Source: Alphaproteobacteria bacterium | GTDB taxonomy: Bacteria; Pseudomonadota; Alphaproteobacteria; Micavibrionales; CSBR16-224 | Reading direction: 5' to 3' | NCBI GenBank assembly: GCA_006226225.1 | Contig: SBHI01000101.1 | Location: 1 to 8,891, forward strand | DNA: 8,891 nt | Part shown: in pieces, positions 1 through 6,498 of the stretch | Numbering within the stretch: the first letter of the stretch is position 1 | Layout: each line of letters begins with the position of its first letter | The notes under the pieces: generated by a model | What the model saw: the letters and a program-made list of their open reading frames with translations, nothing else | Databases searched by the model: none | What the model was told of the DNA's origin: nothing | Program-made: the position numbers and the translations under genes

Positions 1-650
1 ATCGGAATACGGATTTTTCCGCAGGGGCTGGTCATAGCTTTGCTGACCAGACCGGTCAGTTTACCTTCGATATCGAAATAACGGATTTCGCGGAAATTGA
101 ACAAGTCTTCATAGAATTTCGCCCAGACATCCATATTGCCGCGATGGACGTTATGGGTCAGATGGTCGATATAGGTCAGGCCGCCATCGGCATATTTGCC
201 GCTGGACTCTTCGCCGACCATGTTGAAATCGACATCATAGATATTGCCTTTATCGCCGTAACGGTCAACCAGATACAGGCGCGAGCCGCCGATGCCTTCA
301 ACAACGGGAATTTCCAGCTCACCTGTGCCGACCGGGTTTTCAACGGGTTTTGCCCCCATTTCAATGGCGCGCTCATAGGCTTTTTTCGCATCTTTTACGC
401 GGAAGGCCATTGCGCAGGCGCAGGGGCCGTGTTCCGCCGCGAATTTCTGCGCGAAAGAATCGGGTTCGGCATTGATAATGAAGTTGATCTGCCCTTGACG
501 GTGCAATGTGACATTCTTGCTTTTATGACGTCCGACAAGACGGAAGCCCAGCTGTTCGAATAATTCGCGCAGCTCCTCCGGCTGGGGGTGCGCATATTCG
601 ACAAATTCAAAACCGTCGGTTCCCATCGGGTTTTCAAAAAGATCGGCCAT
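1..650 (-). CDS. hpd: 4-hydroxyphenylpyruvate dioxygenase, N-terminal 216 residues (partial)
   Basis: Non-haem Fe(II) enzyme of tyrosine catabolism that converts 4-hydroxyphenylpyruvate to homogentisate in the cytosol. The frame is open from an ATG at 650 to the window edge, giving about 216 residues. Bacterial HPPD is about 355-360 residues, so the C-terminal 40% with the remaining iron ligands lies outside. The N-terminal vicinal-oxygen-chelate domain occupies roughly residues 10-145 (FEFVEYAHP, LYLVDRYG). The second domain opens with YIDHLTHNV at 160-168, where His163 corresponds to the first iron-binding His of Pseudomonas HPPD (His161). The start is supported by AGGAGA about 8 nt upstream and by MADLFENPMGTDGFEFVE matching family N-termini. 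It lies 111 bp downstream of the cyanophycinase gene on the same strand, with its own promoter-like sequence between them. The family is clear. Whether homogentisate genes follow cannot be seen. Confidence 0.95.
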   Translation of the reverse strand, partial: MADLFENPMGTDGFEFVEYAHPQPEELRELFEQLGFRLVGRHKSKNVTLHRQGQINFIINAEPDSFAQKFAAEHGPCACAMAFRVKDAKKAYERAIEMGAKPVENPVGTGELEIPVVEGIGGSRLYLVDRYGDKGNIYDVDFNMVGEESSGKYADGGLTYIDHLTHNVHRGNMDVWAKFYEDLFNFREIRYFDIEGKLTGLVSKAMTSPCGKIRIP

Positions 651-695
651 GATTTTCTCTCCTTATAGCTGAAATACTGATGTTTGCTTGCCGCC

Positions 696-724
696 AATGT
701 AGAGATTTTCTGCATAAAATGCAA
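696..724 (-). promoter_or_regulatory. Possible sigma-70-type promoter for hpd
   Basis: On the minus strand TTGCAT (724-719), a 17-nt spacer and TACATT (701-696) form a plausible -35/-10 pair. Transcription would start near 689, leaving a leader of about 39 nt that ends with AGGAGA before the hpd ATG at 650. The -35 matches only in TTG, so this is moderate evidence that hpd can be transcribed separately from the upstream cyanophycinase gene. Confidence 0.35.
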
Positions 725-748
725 ATTTTACCTGTGTGTATTCATTGT

Positions 749-780
749 CGCGAAAACAGCATTATAAGCTGTGTTTTGCG
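749..780 (-). repeat. Hairpin spanning the cyanophycinase stop codon
   Basis: An inverted repeat pairs 749-760 with 768-780 in about 12 base pairs (one G-U) with one bulged G at 773 and a 7-nt loop. The TAA of the cyanophycinase gene (764-762) sits in the loop. It is not followed by a T-run on either strand, so it is not a canonical intrinsic terminator. It may protect the 3' end of the message or weaken read-through into hpd. Confidence 0.45.
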
Positions 781-1508
781 CCGCGCTGCAAAGTTTTAAC
801 ATGAAACTCCGCAGCATCGAATGTTTCGTCTGTAGAGGTGGGCGCAGAAGCCTTTGTGACGATTGTGACGCTGCCGCTGCCGATAACGTCAATCTGTCCA
901 TCTTTATGCAGAATGACGGCTGTATCTTCGTCCAGACCGATACCTGTTTTGGCGGGGGCGGCGGCAATAAGGTTAAAGAGGCGTGGTAGCCTCCCGCGGT
1001 TCATGAAATGGGTGTCGAATATGATATCCTCGGCAAAACCGAAACCGTCTCCTGTTGTGATGGCGCCTTTGCGGGCTGCATCTTCTGGTGCACCTCCTGT
1101 CACCATACAGGCAGACATGACGGCGGCACCGGCACTGGTGCCTGCAATAATCAAACCTTCGTCGCGGCGCTCCTTTAATTTTTCAATGAGGGGAGTGTCT
1201 TTTAAGATGCGCGCGAGTTTTGACTGATCCCCACCGGAAAAGAAGACGATATCGGCATGGTCAATCTCGCGCAGGAGGGTTTTATCAGCGGCCTCGGCAG
1301 GTGTTTCGATGTGGGAAATCCGGCATTCCTTTACGCCAAGACGATCAAAGGCATTGCGATATGTTTCCGCCACCTCGTCAGGATAATTCGTTGCAGTTGT
1401 GATGACATGAATGCGCGATGCTGTGCCTTTTGCGGCATCAAGTACGGCGCGCAAAACTTCGACTTTGTTTTGTTTGTCTTCGGCACCGCCGATAGCAATC
1501 AGTGTCAT
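762..1508 (-). CDS. cphB: Cyanophycinase-type serine hydrolase (peptidase family S51)
   Basis: Predicted cytosolic exopeptidase that releases beta-Asp-Arg dipeptides from cyanophycin or related isoaspartyl peptides. The 248-residue protein has the S51 glutamine-amidotransferase-like fold signatures: GGDQ at 92-95, the nucleophile elbow GTSAG at 123-127 (Ser125), DTHF with His167, and GLDEDTA with Glu194. From memory of the Synechocystis enzyme (Ser132, His174, Glu201), the spacings of 42 and 27 residues are reproduced exactly. The substrate-pocket arginines are also present as R171, R173 and R176. Gln173 of Synechocystis appears to be Thr166 here. The ATG at 1508 (MTLIAIGG) is chosen because the family begins at that strand and AGGA lies about 11 nt upstream. 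An in-frame ATG at 1553 would add 15 atypical residues. The gene is divergent from metF and upstream of hpd. No cyanophycin synthetase is in view. Confidence 0.88.
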   Translation of the reverse strand: MTLIAIGGAEDKQNKVEVLRAVLDAAKGTASRIHVITTATNYPDEVAETYRNAFDRLGVKECRISHIETPAEAADKTLLREIDHADIVFFSGGDQSKLARILKDTPLIEKLKERRDEGLIIAGTSAGAAVMSACMVTGGAPEDAARKGAITTGDGFGFAEDIIFDTHFMNRGRLPRLFNLIAAAPAKTGIGLDEDTAVILHKDGQIDVIGSGSVTIVTKASAPTSTDETFDAAEFHVKTLQRGAKHSL

Positions 1509-1612
1509 GTGCGCAACAATCCTGTATGAATGAAGAAGAATAGGAAATAACATAATATTGTAATTTTGTCCAGTATCAGGTAAAAAGCGGCGGATTTAAA
1601 ACATTTTAGCTG

Positions 1613-1641
1613 TTTTCAGCACAAGGCTTTTTCGCCATAAT
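1613..1641 (+). promoter_or_regulatory. Promoter-like element abutting the metF start (leaderless?)
   Basis: TTTTCA (1613-1618), 17 nt and CATAAT (1636-1641) give four and five matches to the sigma-70 consensus. A transcript starting 7 nt after the -10 would begin at 1648, which is the A of the metF ATG. No Shine-Dalgarno sequence precedes that ATG, so a leaderless mRNA fits both observations. Confidence 0.4.
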
Positions 1642-1647
1642 GACGCC

Positions 1648-2655
1648 ATGACAAATGAGGATGGAAAATTGCAGCAGAATAAATGGAAATCGGGGCAGGT
1701 TGTCTCGGGATACGGAACGATTCCGGCACGGACATCGGAGGATATTATCGGCGATAGCGGATTGTCTCTGCCTTTTATTCCGCCGGTGGAAAGCAATCTG
1801 AATGTCAGTTTTGAATTCTTTCCGCCCAAAACAGAAAAAATGGAGGCGCAGCTTTGGGATTCGGTGGCGCAGCTTGCCCCGTTATCGCCGGAATTTGTGT
1901 CTGTGACTTACGGTGCGGGTGGTACAACGCGGGAGCGCACCCATGATGCCGTGATCCGCATCCAGAAGGAAACAGGCATTCCCGCCGCCGCGCATCTGAC
2001 CTGTGTTGGCTCTACAAAAGAGGAAATCGACGCTATTGCGCAAAGATATTGGGATGAAGGCATCCGCCACATTGTCGCTTTGCGCGGTGATCCGCCGGAG
2101 GGCAGTCAAAAATATGTGCCGCATCCGGGCGGTTATGATTACGCCGCCGATCTGGTTGCAGGGCTGAAGAAAATCGGCGATTTTGATATCAGTGTGGCGG
2201 GCTATCCCGAAGTGCATCCTGAAGCTCTGTCGGCAGAGGCGGATTTTGACAATGTAAAACGCAAGGTTGATGCCGGTGCAAACCGCATCATTACGCAGTT
2301 TTTTATGGAGCCGGAGTTTTTCCTGCGTTACCGTGACAAGCTGGCAGCGGCGGGGATAACCGTACCTGTTGTACCGGGCATTTTGCCGGTCAATAATTTT
2401 GAAAGCGTGCGTAAATTTTCGAAAATGTGTAACACCTATCTGCCGGATTGGCTGGAACTGTTGTTTGAAGGGCTGGATAATCAGCCGAAAACACGCAATC
2501 TGGTGGCGGCAACGGTTGCGGCAGAGCAATGCCGTGTTTTATACCGGAACGGGGTACAGAATTTCCATTTTTATACGCTGAACAGGGCAGAACTGGCCTT
2601 GGCGATCTGCCATATGCTCGGCCTGCGCGAAAATGCGGCGAAAGTGGTCGGTTAG
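1648..2655 (+). CDS. metF: Methylenetetrahydrofolate reductase
   Basis: FAD-dependent cytosolic TIM-barrel enzyme that reduces 5,10-methylene-THF to 5-methyl-THF for methionine synthesis. The protein has 335 residues against about 296 in E. coli MetF. Family motifs run in order: NVSFEFFPPKTEKME (52-66) with the catalytic Glu56 (E. coli Glu28), FVSVTYGAGG (83-92), RHIVALRGD (140-148) with Asp148 (E. coli Asp120), YPEVHPEA (186-193), ITQFF (215-219) with Gln217 (E. coli Gln183), and FHFYTLNRAE near the C terminus. The first 50 residues are a hydrophilic extension 28 residues longer than in E. coli. The ATG at 1648 has no Shine-Dalgarno sequence, but a -10-like CATAAT ends 6 nt before it. GGAGG at 1737-1741 has no good start codon at normal distance. 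No metH or metE is adjacent. Its stop lies one base from the convergent neighbour's stop. Function is secure, the exact start is not. Confidence 0.95.
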   Translation: MTNEDGKLQQNKWKSGQVVSGYGTIPARTSEDIIGDSGLSLPFIPPVESNLNVSFEFFPPKTEKMEAQLWDSVAQLAPLSPEFVSVTYGAGGTTRERTHDAVIRIQKETGIPAAAHLTCVGSTKEEIDAIAQRYWDEGIRHIVALRGDPPEGSQKYVPHPGGYDYAADLVAGLKKIGDFDISVAGYPEVHPEALSAEADFDNVKRKVDAGANRIITQFFMEPEFFLRYRDKLAAAGITVPVVPGILPVNNFESVRKFSKMCNTYLPDWLELLFEGLDNQPKTRNLVAATVAAEQCRVLYRNGVQNFHFYTLNRAELALAICHMLGLRENAAKVVG

Positions 2656-2656
2656 T

Positions 2657-3580
2657 TTATTCGTCGACAGGTTCCGGCGTAATATTGCAGCGGCGGTTTG
2701 AGGCAATGACACGCGGCATTCGTCCGGTTTCAGGCATTTGCGCTTTTTGATAAGCGACTGATTCAAGGAAGAGCTCTGCACGGCGGCGTTCGAGTTCTGT
2801 CATGTTATCAAAATCCTTGACGCGGTTTTGGCGGAATTTTTTGTGAAAGGCAATATTTGCCGTACGCATCTCCTCGAAATCCGGAGGCTCCCGGCCATGC
2901 ACGGCGGCATCCAGATAAAGGGCGTTGTTATAATCCTCGTCACAAATATACATGGCACGCAGATATATGAATTTTTGCGCAAAATCCGGATCATCATCCA
3001 GTTGCTCCATGGCTTTGATTGTTTGGAAATCCGCATCTGTCTCGCGGATGAAAGGATCGCGCAGCAAGACGTTTTTCTCGCTGCAATGCCGGAGCTCATG
3101 CAGTATCAGCAATTTACGCGCTTGTTTGTCTGATAGTTGAAATCTGCCTAAATCAAAAGCGGTGTTTTGCGTCAGAGTGATACGGCATCCGATGACCGGC
3201 GAAGCATAACTGCGCCAGTGATGCCACCACCATGACGCAACCAAACCGTCAGTCCCGTTCATGCGGTCGGTATTATACAGATAGAAAAACAGGAACGGTT
3301 TTTCTGTCAGCGTGTGCAAATGCGTCAGCAGGCTGTTTTTCGGACGGACACGGATCGGGCTTTTGTTGATTTCCAGCATTTGGATGACCGTCGCGCGGTC
3401 CAGATTACTTTTTTTCAGCTCTGTATCAACATCGGGGAAGAAAAGCCCCAGAACGGGACTGACAATATACATGGAGGTCAGGAAAATAACCACATAGCGC
3501 CATTTATTCGGGAACAGGAAAAGGTGATATAATTCAGTAAAAAAGAACCGGATCAATTTTACCGCTTTGGGGTATTTCAT
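2657..3580 (-). CDS. Unrecognised membrane-anchored protein with HELRH metalloprotease-like motif
   Basis: I do not recognise a named family. The 307-residue protein (ATG at 3580; an in-frame GTG at 3592 adds four residues; neither has a clear Shine-Dalgarno) starts with a basic segment. A likely transmembrane helix follows at about 27-48 (YVVIFLTSMYIVSPVLGLFF). The long remainder contains the striking cluster WWWHHW at 117-122, then LILHELRHC with HELRH at 161-165 and RETDADF with Glu180. HExxH followed by an acidic residue resembles gluzincin-type zinc metallopeptidases (ImmA/IrrE- or M48-like arrangement), so zinc binding by His161, His165 and perhaps Glu180 is inferred. The C-terminal third is charged and rich in helix-forming residues. 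It converges on metF with one base between stops, so no terminator separates them, and is divergent from cmk across an AT-rich region. Confidence 0.75.
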   Translation of the reverse strand: MKYPKAVKLIRFFFTELYHLFLFPNKWRYVVIFLTSMYIVSPVLGLFFPDVDTELKKSNLDRATVIQMLEINKSPIRVRPKNSLLTHLHTLTEKPFLFFYLYNTDRMNGTDGLVASWWWHHWRSYASPVIGCRITLTQNTAFDLGRFQLSDKQARKLLILHELRHCSEKNVLLRDPFIRETDADFQTIKAMEQLDDDPDFAQKFIYLRAMYICDEDYNNALYLDAAVHGREPPDFEEMRTANIAFHKKFRQNRVKDFDNMTELERRRAELFLESVAYQKAQMPETGRMPRVIASNRRCNITPEPVDE

Positions 3581-3657
3581 AATAACTGGCACGCTTTTTG
3601 CATAGTTATCGGGTGGTTACAACATCAATCATAGCTCTGTTTTTTTTGAAAAGCCAC

Positions 3658-3685
3658 TTGCAAAAAGTTAAAATTATGTTAAAAT
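3658..3685 (+). promoter_or_regulatory. Possible cmk promoter
   Basis: TTGCAA (3658-3663), a 16-nt spacer and TAAAAT (3680-3685) form a plausible sigma-70-like promoter that overlaps the first TTAA-N7-TTAA box. A second option is TTAACA (3710-3715), 16 nt and AACAAT (3732-3737), whose -35 overlaps the second box. The sequence alone does not decide between them. Confidence 0.35.
3668..3682. promoter_or_regulatory. CtrA-like box 1 (TTAA-N7-TTAA)
   Basis: TTAA at 3668-3671 and TTAA at 3679-3682 are separated by exactly 7 nt. This is the spacing of the binding site of the alphaproteobacterial cell-cycle regulator CtrA. It lies between the possible -35 and -10 of cmk. The region is AT-rich, so chance occurrence is possible. 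Confidence 0.4.
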
Positions 3686-3698
3686 AAGGGTTAATAAG

Positions 3699-3714
3699 TT
3701 AACAAAAGGTTAAC
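3699..3714. promoter_or_regulatory. CtrA-like box 2 (TTAA-N7-TTAAC)
   Basis: TTAA at 3699-3702 and TTAAC at 3710-3714 flank 7 nt, matching the full CtrA consensus including the final C. With box 1 it makes a pair 31 bp apart, about three helical turns, upstream of cmk and of the divergent HELRH gene. Regulation by CtrA is inferred. Confidence 0.45.
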
Positions 3715-3785
3715 AAGCAAGATTCGCAGAAAACAATGCGGCTTTAAAGATAAAGAGAGCATCTAAGACAAACGGGAGAAGAGAG

Positions 3786-4541
3786 ATGCAAATGGCAAAC
3801 ACGGTAAAAAAGCAAGACAGCACAGTTGAACAGCAAAGCACGTCACTGTTGGTGCATGTCGGACACCGTATTGTGGTGGCAATCGACGGCCCTGCCGGTG
3901 CGGGAAAAGGTACGCTGGCAACCCGCCTTGCGGAAGAACTGGGACTGGCCTTTCTGGATACGGGCGCGCTTTACCGCGTTGTTGCGACGCTGATGATTGA
4001 CAGCAACGGCAACCCCGAGCGTGCGGAGGATATCGATTTCTGCATCAAAGCTGCCTTGAAATATATTACCCCCGAATTGTTAAGCCGCCCCGAACTGCGC
4101 CGCGAAGATGTTGCGGCAATGGCCTCGAAAGTGGCGGCGGTTCCGGAAGTGCGCGCAGCACTGCTGGACTTCCAGCGTCATTTTGCCAAAAACCCGCCCG
4201 AGGGGTATAAAGGCGTCGTTCTGGATGGTCGCGATATCGGTACGGTGGTTTGCCCGGATGCGGATATTAAGATCTTTGTAACGGCCGATGCGGAAACCCG
4301 CGCCAAGCGCCGTTATGAAGAAGTGATGGCCAGAAACGGCAAAGCTGATTACGAGGCAATCCTTGCCGATATGAAGGAACGCGACCTGCGTGACAGCACG
4401 CGCGCCGTTGCCCCGACAAAACCTGCGGAAGATGCCATTATCGTGGATACGTCTTCATGGGGGATCGAGGAAACCTTCAAAAACACCCTGCAAAAAATCC
4501 GCGATAATATGGCGACGAAAAGCAAAGAAAAAGCCGCTTAA
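3786..4541 (+). CDS. cmk: Cytidylate kinase
   Basis: Cytosolic nucleoside monophosphate kinase that phosphorylates CMP and dCMP with ATP for pyrimidine nucleotide supply. Visible motifs are the P-loop GPAGAGKGT (35-43), DTGALYR (58-64) of the CMP site, VLDGRDIGTVV (145-155), RAKRRYEE of the lid region (172-179) and RDSTR (202-206). The 251-residue length exceeds the roughly 227 of E. coli Cmk because of about 25 polar residues at the N terminus and a lysine-rich tail (KSKEKAA). The ATG at 3786 is supported by GGGAG at 3774-3778 with 7 nt spacing. In many proteobacteria cmk is followed by rpsA and lies near aroA. Here neither is adjacent, and a convergent methyltransferase gene ends 9 bp after it. 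Confidence 0.96.
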   Translation: MQMANTVKKQDSTVEQQSTSLLVHVGHRIVVAIDGPAGAGKGTLATRLAEELGLAFLDTGALYRVVATLMIDSNGNPERAEDIDFCIKAALKYITPELLSRPELRREDVAAMASKVAAVPEVRAALLDFQRHFAKNPPEGYKGVVLDGRDIGTVVCPDADIKIFVTADAETRAKRRYEEVMARNGKADYEAILADMKERDLRDSTRAVAPTKPAEDAIIVDTSSWGIEETFKNTLQKIRDNMATKSKEKAA

Positions 4542-4550
4542 CGTTTCCTA

Positions 4551-5318
4551 TTAGCGCAATGGAGAAAACTGGTTCGGATTGGCAATAAAATCCGAATAAC
4601 GCGGATGGTCAAACATGTGATGCACATAGCATTTCGGATACCATTTGCGCAGGATTGATTTGGCCAGCATGTGGTAAACCGGGGTGATTTTCTTGTTATC
4701 GGAACGGTCATTATATTCCGCAATGGCCAGTTTTTCGCCCATGAACTCATTGGTCAGGGCTGTCTCATTGCCGATGATATCGTCAAAATAGCAACGGACG
4801 CGCGGTAAAAAGTTTTCCGGTTCAGTGTCAAAAATGCGCAAAGCCGATTTGGTCGAGGAATAAAGATCAACATCAAACAAGATCGCGCCGATCGGGGCGG
4901 GTTTATAAGTATCGTAAAAATCACCGATTGTATCCTTGATATCGCCGATCACAAGTTTTGCGGTTCTCAGGCTGGATTTCAGCAGGTCAAGATCCATCGG
5001 AAAAGAGCCTGCCCGCCATTGATGCATCACGTCTTTATAACCTTCCAGCTCCGGCAGTCCTTCGGCGGTGTCGAAACCGTAAACCTCGAATTTCAGTCCG
5101 GTCAGTTCCGAAAGGATCCCCGCATGTTTCTCCAGATAACGCAGACCGGAACCGCCAGCCACGCCGAATTCTATGACGCTGATGGTATCGTATTTTAAGG
5201 CCAGTGCCTGCTGGGCCGCCTGATAAAGTGTGTAGGCATATTGCGGATTTTTAAAAAACTCCAGACTAAAGCGGGATTTATAGCAGGCAAGGCGGTTCTT
5301 TTTTACGAAGCTCATCAT
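4551..5318 (-). CDS. SAM-dependent methyltransferase, TylF/CmcI-like
   Basis: Class I methyltransferase of about 255 residues. Motif I is EFGVAGGSGL (50-59). GFDTAEGLP (81-89) supplies the acidic residue expected to bind the ribose of S-adenosylmethionine. ILFDVDLYSSTKSAL (146-160) and YFDDIIG (177-183) hold the acidic residues (Asp149, Asp151, Asp179, Asp180) seen in TylF/CmcI-type, often metal-assisted, O-methyltransferases acting on sugars or secondary metabolites. The substrate here is unknown. No signal peptide or membrane segment is visible. The start is ATGATG at 5318/5315. AGGA lies so close that the second ATG (5315) may be the one used. The gene stands alone between the phoH terminator and the convergent cmk, so context gives no pathway. 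Methyltransferase fold is confident, substrate class is a guess. Confidence 0.88.
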   Translation of the reverse strand: MMSFVKKNRLACYKSRFSLEFFKNPQYAYTLYQAAQQALALKYDTISVIEFGVAGGSGLRYLEKHAGILSELTGLKFEVYGFDTAEGLPELEGYKDVMHQWRAGSFPMDLDLLKSSLRTAKLVIGDIKDTIGDFYDTYKPAPIGAILFDVDLYSSTKSALRIFDTEPENFLPRVRCYFDDIIGNETALTNEFMGEKLAIAEYNDRSDNKKITPVYHMLAKSILRKWYPKCYVHHMFDHPRYSDFIANPNQFSPLR

Positions 5319-5436
5319 TTCCTCATGATCGTCTTAAATCAGTGTATTTTATGTTCCAGTCAATTTAAGTAACGGCTGGACAATAAAATAGCAAGCACTT
5401 GCAGACTTTAAAAGAAAAGCGCACCGACAAACAGAG

Positions 5437-5472
5437 AAAAAAGCATAACCCCCGCCTGATATCAGGCGGGGG
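5437..5472 (-). terminator. Intrinsic terminator downstream of phoH
   Basis: A perfect 24-bp palindrome, CCCCCGCCTGAT at 5449-5460 against ATCAGGCGGGGG at 5461-5472, lies 31 bp after the phoH stop. On the minus strand it is followed by TTATGC and six T (5442-5437), as expected of a Rho-independent terminator. The U-tract is offset by 6 nt from the stem. A smaller repeat (TTTACC 5482-5487, GGTAAA 5496-5501) precedes it. Confidence 0.75.
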
Positions 5473-5502
5473 CTGCCATACTTTACCAAGGAGCAGGTAA
5501 AA

Positions 5503-6246
5503 TTAAATCACATCCAGCATTTCCGCGACCAGCGGGTGACGGACGATATCTGTTTCTTCAAGTCTGCAAACGGCAATGTTTTCAACTGGTTCCAGTTTTT
5601 TGGCTATATCGGCAAGGCCGGACATGCCGGTCAAAAGATCGGTCTGGTCAGGGTCGCCGGTAACAACCATGGTGGAGTGCCATCCCAGCCTGGAAAGCAG
5701 CATCTTGATCTGGACATAGGTGCAGTTCTGCGCTTCGTCAATCACGACAAAGGCGTTGTTCAGTGTCCGCCCGCGCATGTAACCGACCGGTGCAATTTCA
5801 ATTTCACCGTTATCCAGCATGTGTTTCAGGCGTTTGATGCCCAGCCTGTCATGCAGTGCATCATAAAGCGGGCGCAGGTAAGGCGCCATCTTGTCCTGCA
5901 GATCGCCGGGAAGATAACCGATGCTTTCTCCCGCTTCGATGGCCGGACGTGACAGAATGATGCGTTCAACTTCGCCGCGCTCATAGGCTTCGACAGCGGC
6001 CGAAATCGCCAGATAGGTCTTCCCCGTTCCCGCAGGCCCGATGGCAAGAATCAGATTGTGATCTTCAATCGCTTCCATCAGCTCCTTCTGGCCTTCGCTG
6101 CGCGGTTTGATGTTCTTCACATATTTTTTATCGCGTTCTCCTTTATATTCCGAAAGCGGATCCCATCCTTCTTGGAACAACGGATGTACTTTTACGGCAT
6201 CGTTGTCTTTTTGCATGTATTTTGCGGTTTTGGATTTTTTACCCAT
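5503..6246 (-). CDS. phoH: PhoH-family ATPase
   Basis: Cytosolic P-loop ATPase of the PhoH family. Some members are linked to phosphate starvation and RNA metabolism, but the precise role is not settled. The 247-residue protein has Walker A GPAGTGKT (70-77), LSRPAIEAGESIGYLPGD (98-115), Walker B FVVIDEAQN (166-174), the sensor-like TGDPDQTDL (196-204) and a C-terminal RHPLV (236-240). It is more like compact PhoH than the longer YbeZ/PhoL type, and no ybeY follows, which argues against the YbeZ role. The ATG at 6246 is chosen because AAGGGAG lies 8 nt upstream. An in-frame ATG at 6360 would read through the terminator hairpin at 6321-6340 and add 38 atypical residues. It is followed by a strong terminator, so probably monocistronic. 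Confidence 0.93.
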   Translation of the reverse strand: MGKKSKTAKYMQKDNDAVKVHPLFQEGWDPLSEYKGERDKKYVKNIKPRSEGQKELMEAIEDHNLILAIGPAGTGKTYLAISAAVEAYERGEVERIILSRPAIEAGESIGYLPGDLQDKMAPYLRPLYDALHDRLGIKRLKHMLDNGEIEIAPVGYMRGRTLNNAFVVIDEAQNCTYVQIKMLLSRLGWHSTMVVTGDPDQTDLLTGMSGLADIAKKLEPVENIAVCRLEETDIVRHPLVAEMLDVI

Positions 6247-6313
6247 GGCAGTTTCTCCCTTATATAAGGTGGATGGCAGAGCGTGTGTGAAAACGCTCCA
6301 AAGGATGGTAGGA

Positions 6314-6492
6314 AACAAAAAACCTCCCGAGAGGGAGGTTCGCGAAAAGGCATATTGCATTTTTCATTGCCGCGGCGTTTTTACGGTGGCCGCCGTCGGC
6401 CCTGAAAGTTTTTGTTGTATCAAACAGTAAATGTTTTTTCTGCAACAGTTCAACCTTGAAAAGGTTCATTTGAAACGGTCGAATGACCGCAT
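6314..6492 (-). ncRNA. Candidate small RNA upstream of phoH
   Basis: No known family is recognised. The minus strand from about 6492 to 6314 looks like an autonomous transcription unit of about 175 nt. A promoter-like pair lies just upstream and a strong intrinsic terminator closes it. In between are local hairpins: CGGTC/GACCG (6489-6476), AACCTT-TTC-AAGGTT (6466-6452) and the GC-rich GGCCG-ACGG-CGGCC (6402-6389), with A-rich single-stranded stretches between them. It has no convincing coding sequence. An ATG at 6469 opens 69 codons that run through the terminator without a clear Shine-Dalgarno sequence. It could instead be a 3' tail of the murein endopeptidase message or a leader/attenuator of phoH. 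Confidence 0.4.
6317..6340 (-). terminator. Intrinsic terminator between the small-RNA candidate and phoH
   Basis: AACCTCCC (6340-6333 on the minus strand) pairs perfectly with GGGAGGTT (6328-6321) around a 4-nt loop. It is followed by an uninterrupted run of T (6322-6317), the classic Rho-independent form on the minus strand. It lies 74 bp upstream of the phoH ATG, so it ends an upstream transcript or acts as an attenuator of phoH. Confidence 0.8.
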
Positions 6493-6498
6493 AGGTCT

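Noticed and set aside
1509..1553. Extension of the cyanophycinase to an ATG at 1553
   Set aside because: The added 15 residues are not family-like and no ribosome binding site precedes 1553.
1882..2529. 215-codon open frame antisense to metF
   Set aside because: It is a shadow of the metF codon pattern and has no family motif.
5449..5472. 24-bp palindrome considered as an operator or recombination site
   Set aside because: Its position just after the phoH stop and the T-run on the minus strand fit a terminator better.
6247..6360. 38-residue N-terminal extension of PhoH from an ATG at 6360
   Set aside because: It would run through the intrinsic terminator hairpin at 6321-6340 and has no family-like sequence. 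The ATG at 6246 has a good ribosome binding site.
6260..6469. 69-codon minus-strand frame across the small-RNA candidate
   Set aside because: It has no clear Shine-Dalgarno sequence, encodes through a terminator hairpin and overlaps the phoH leader.
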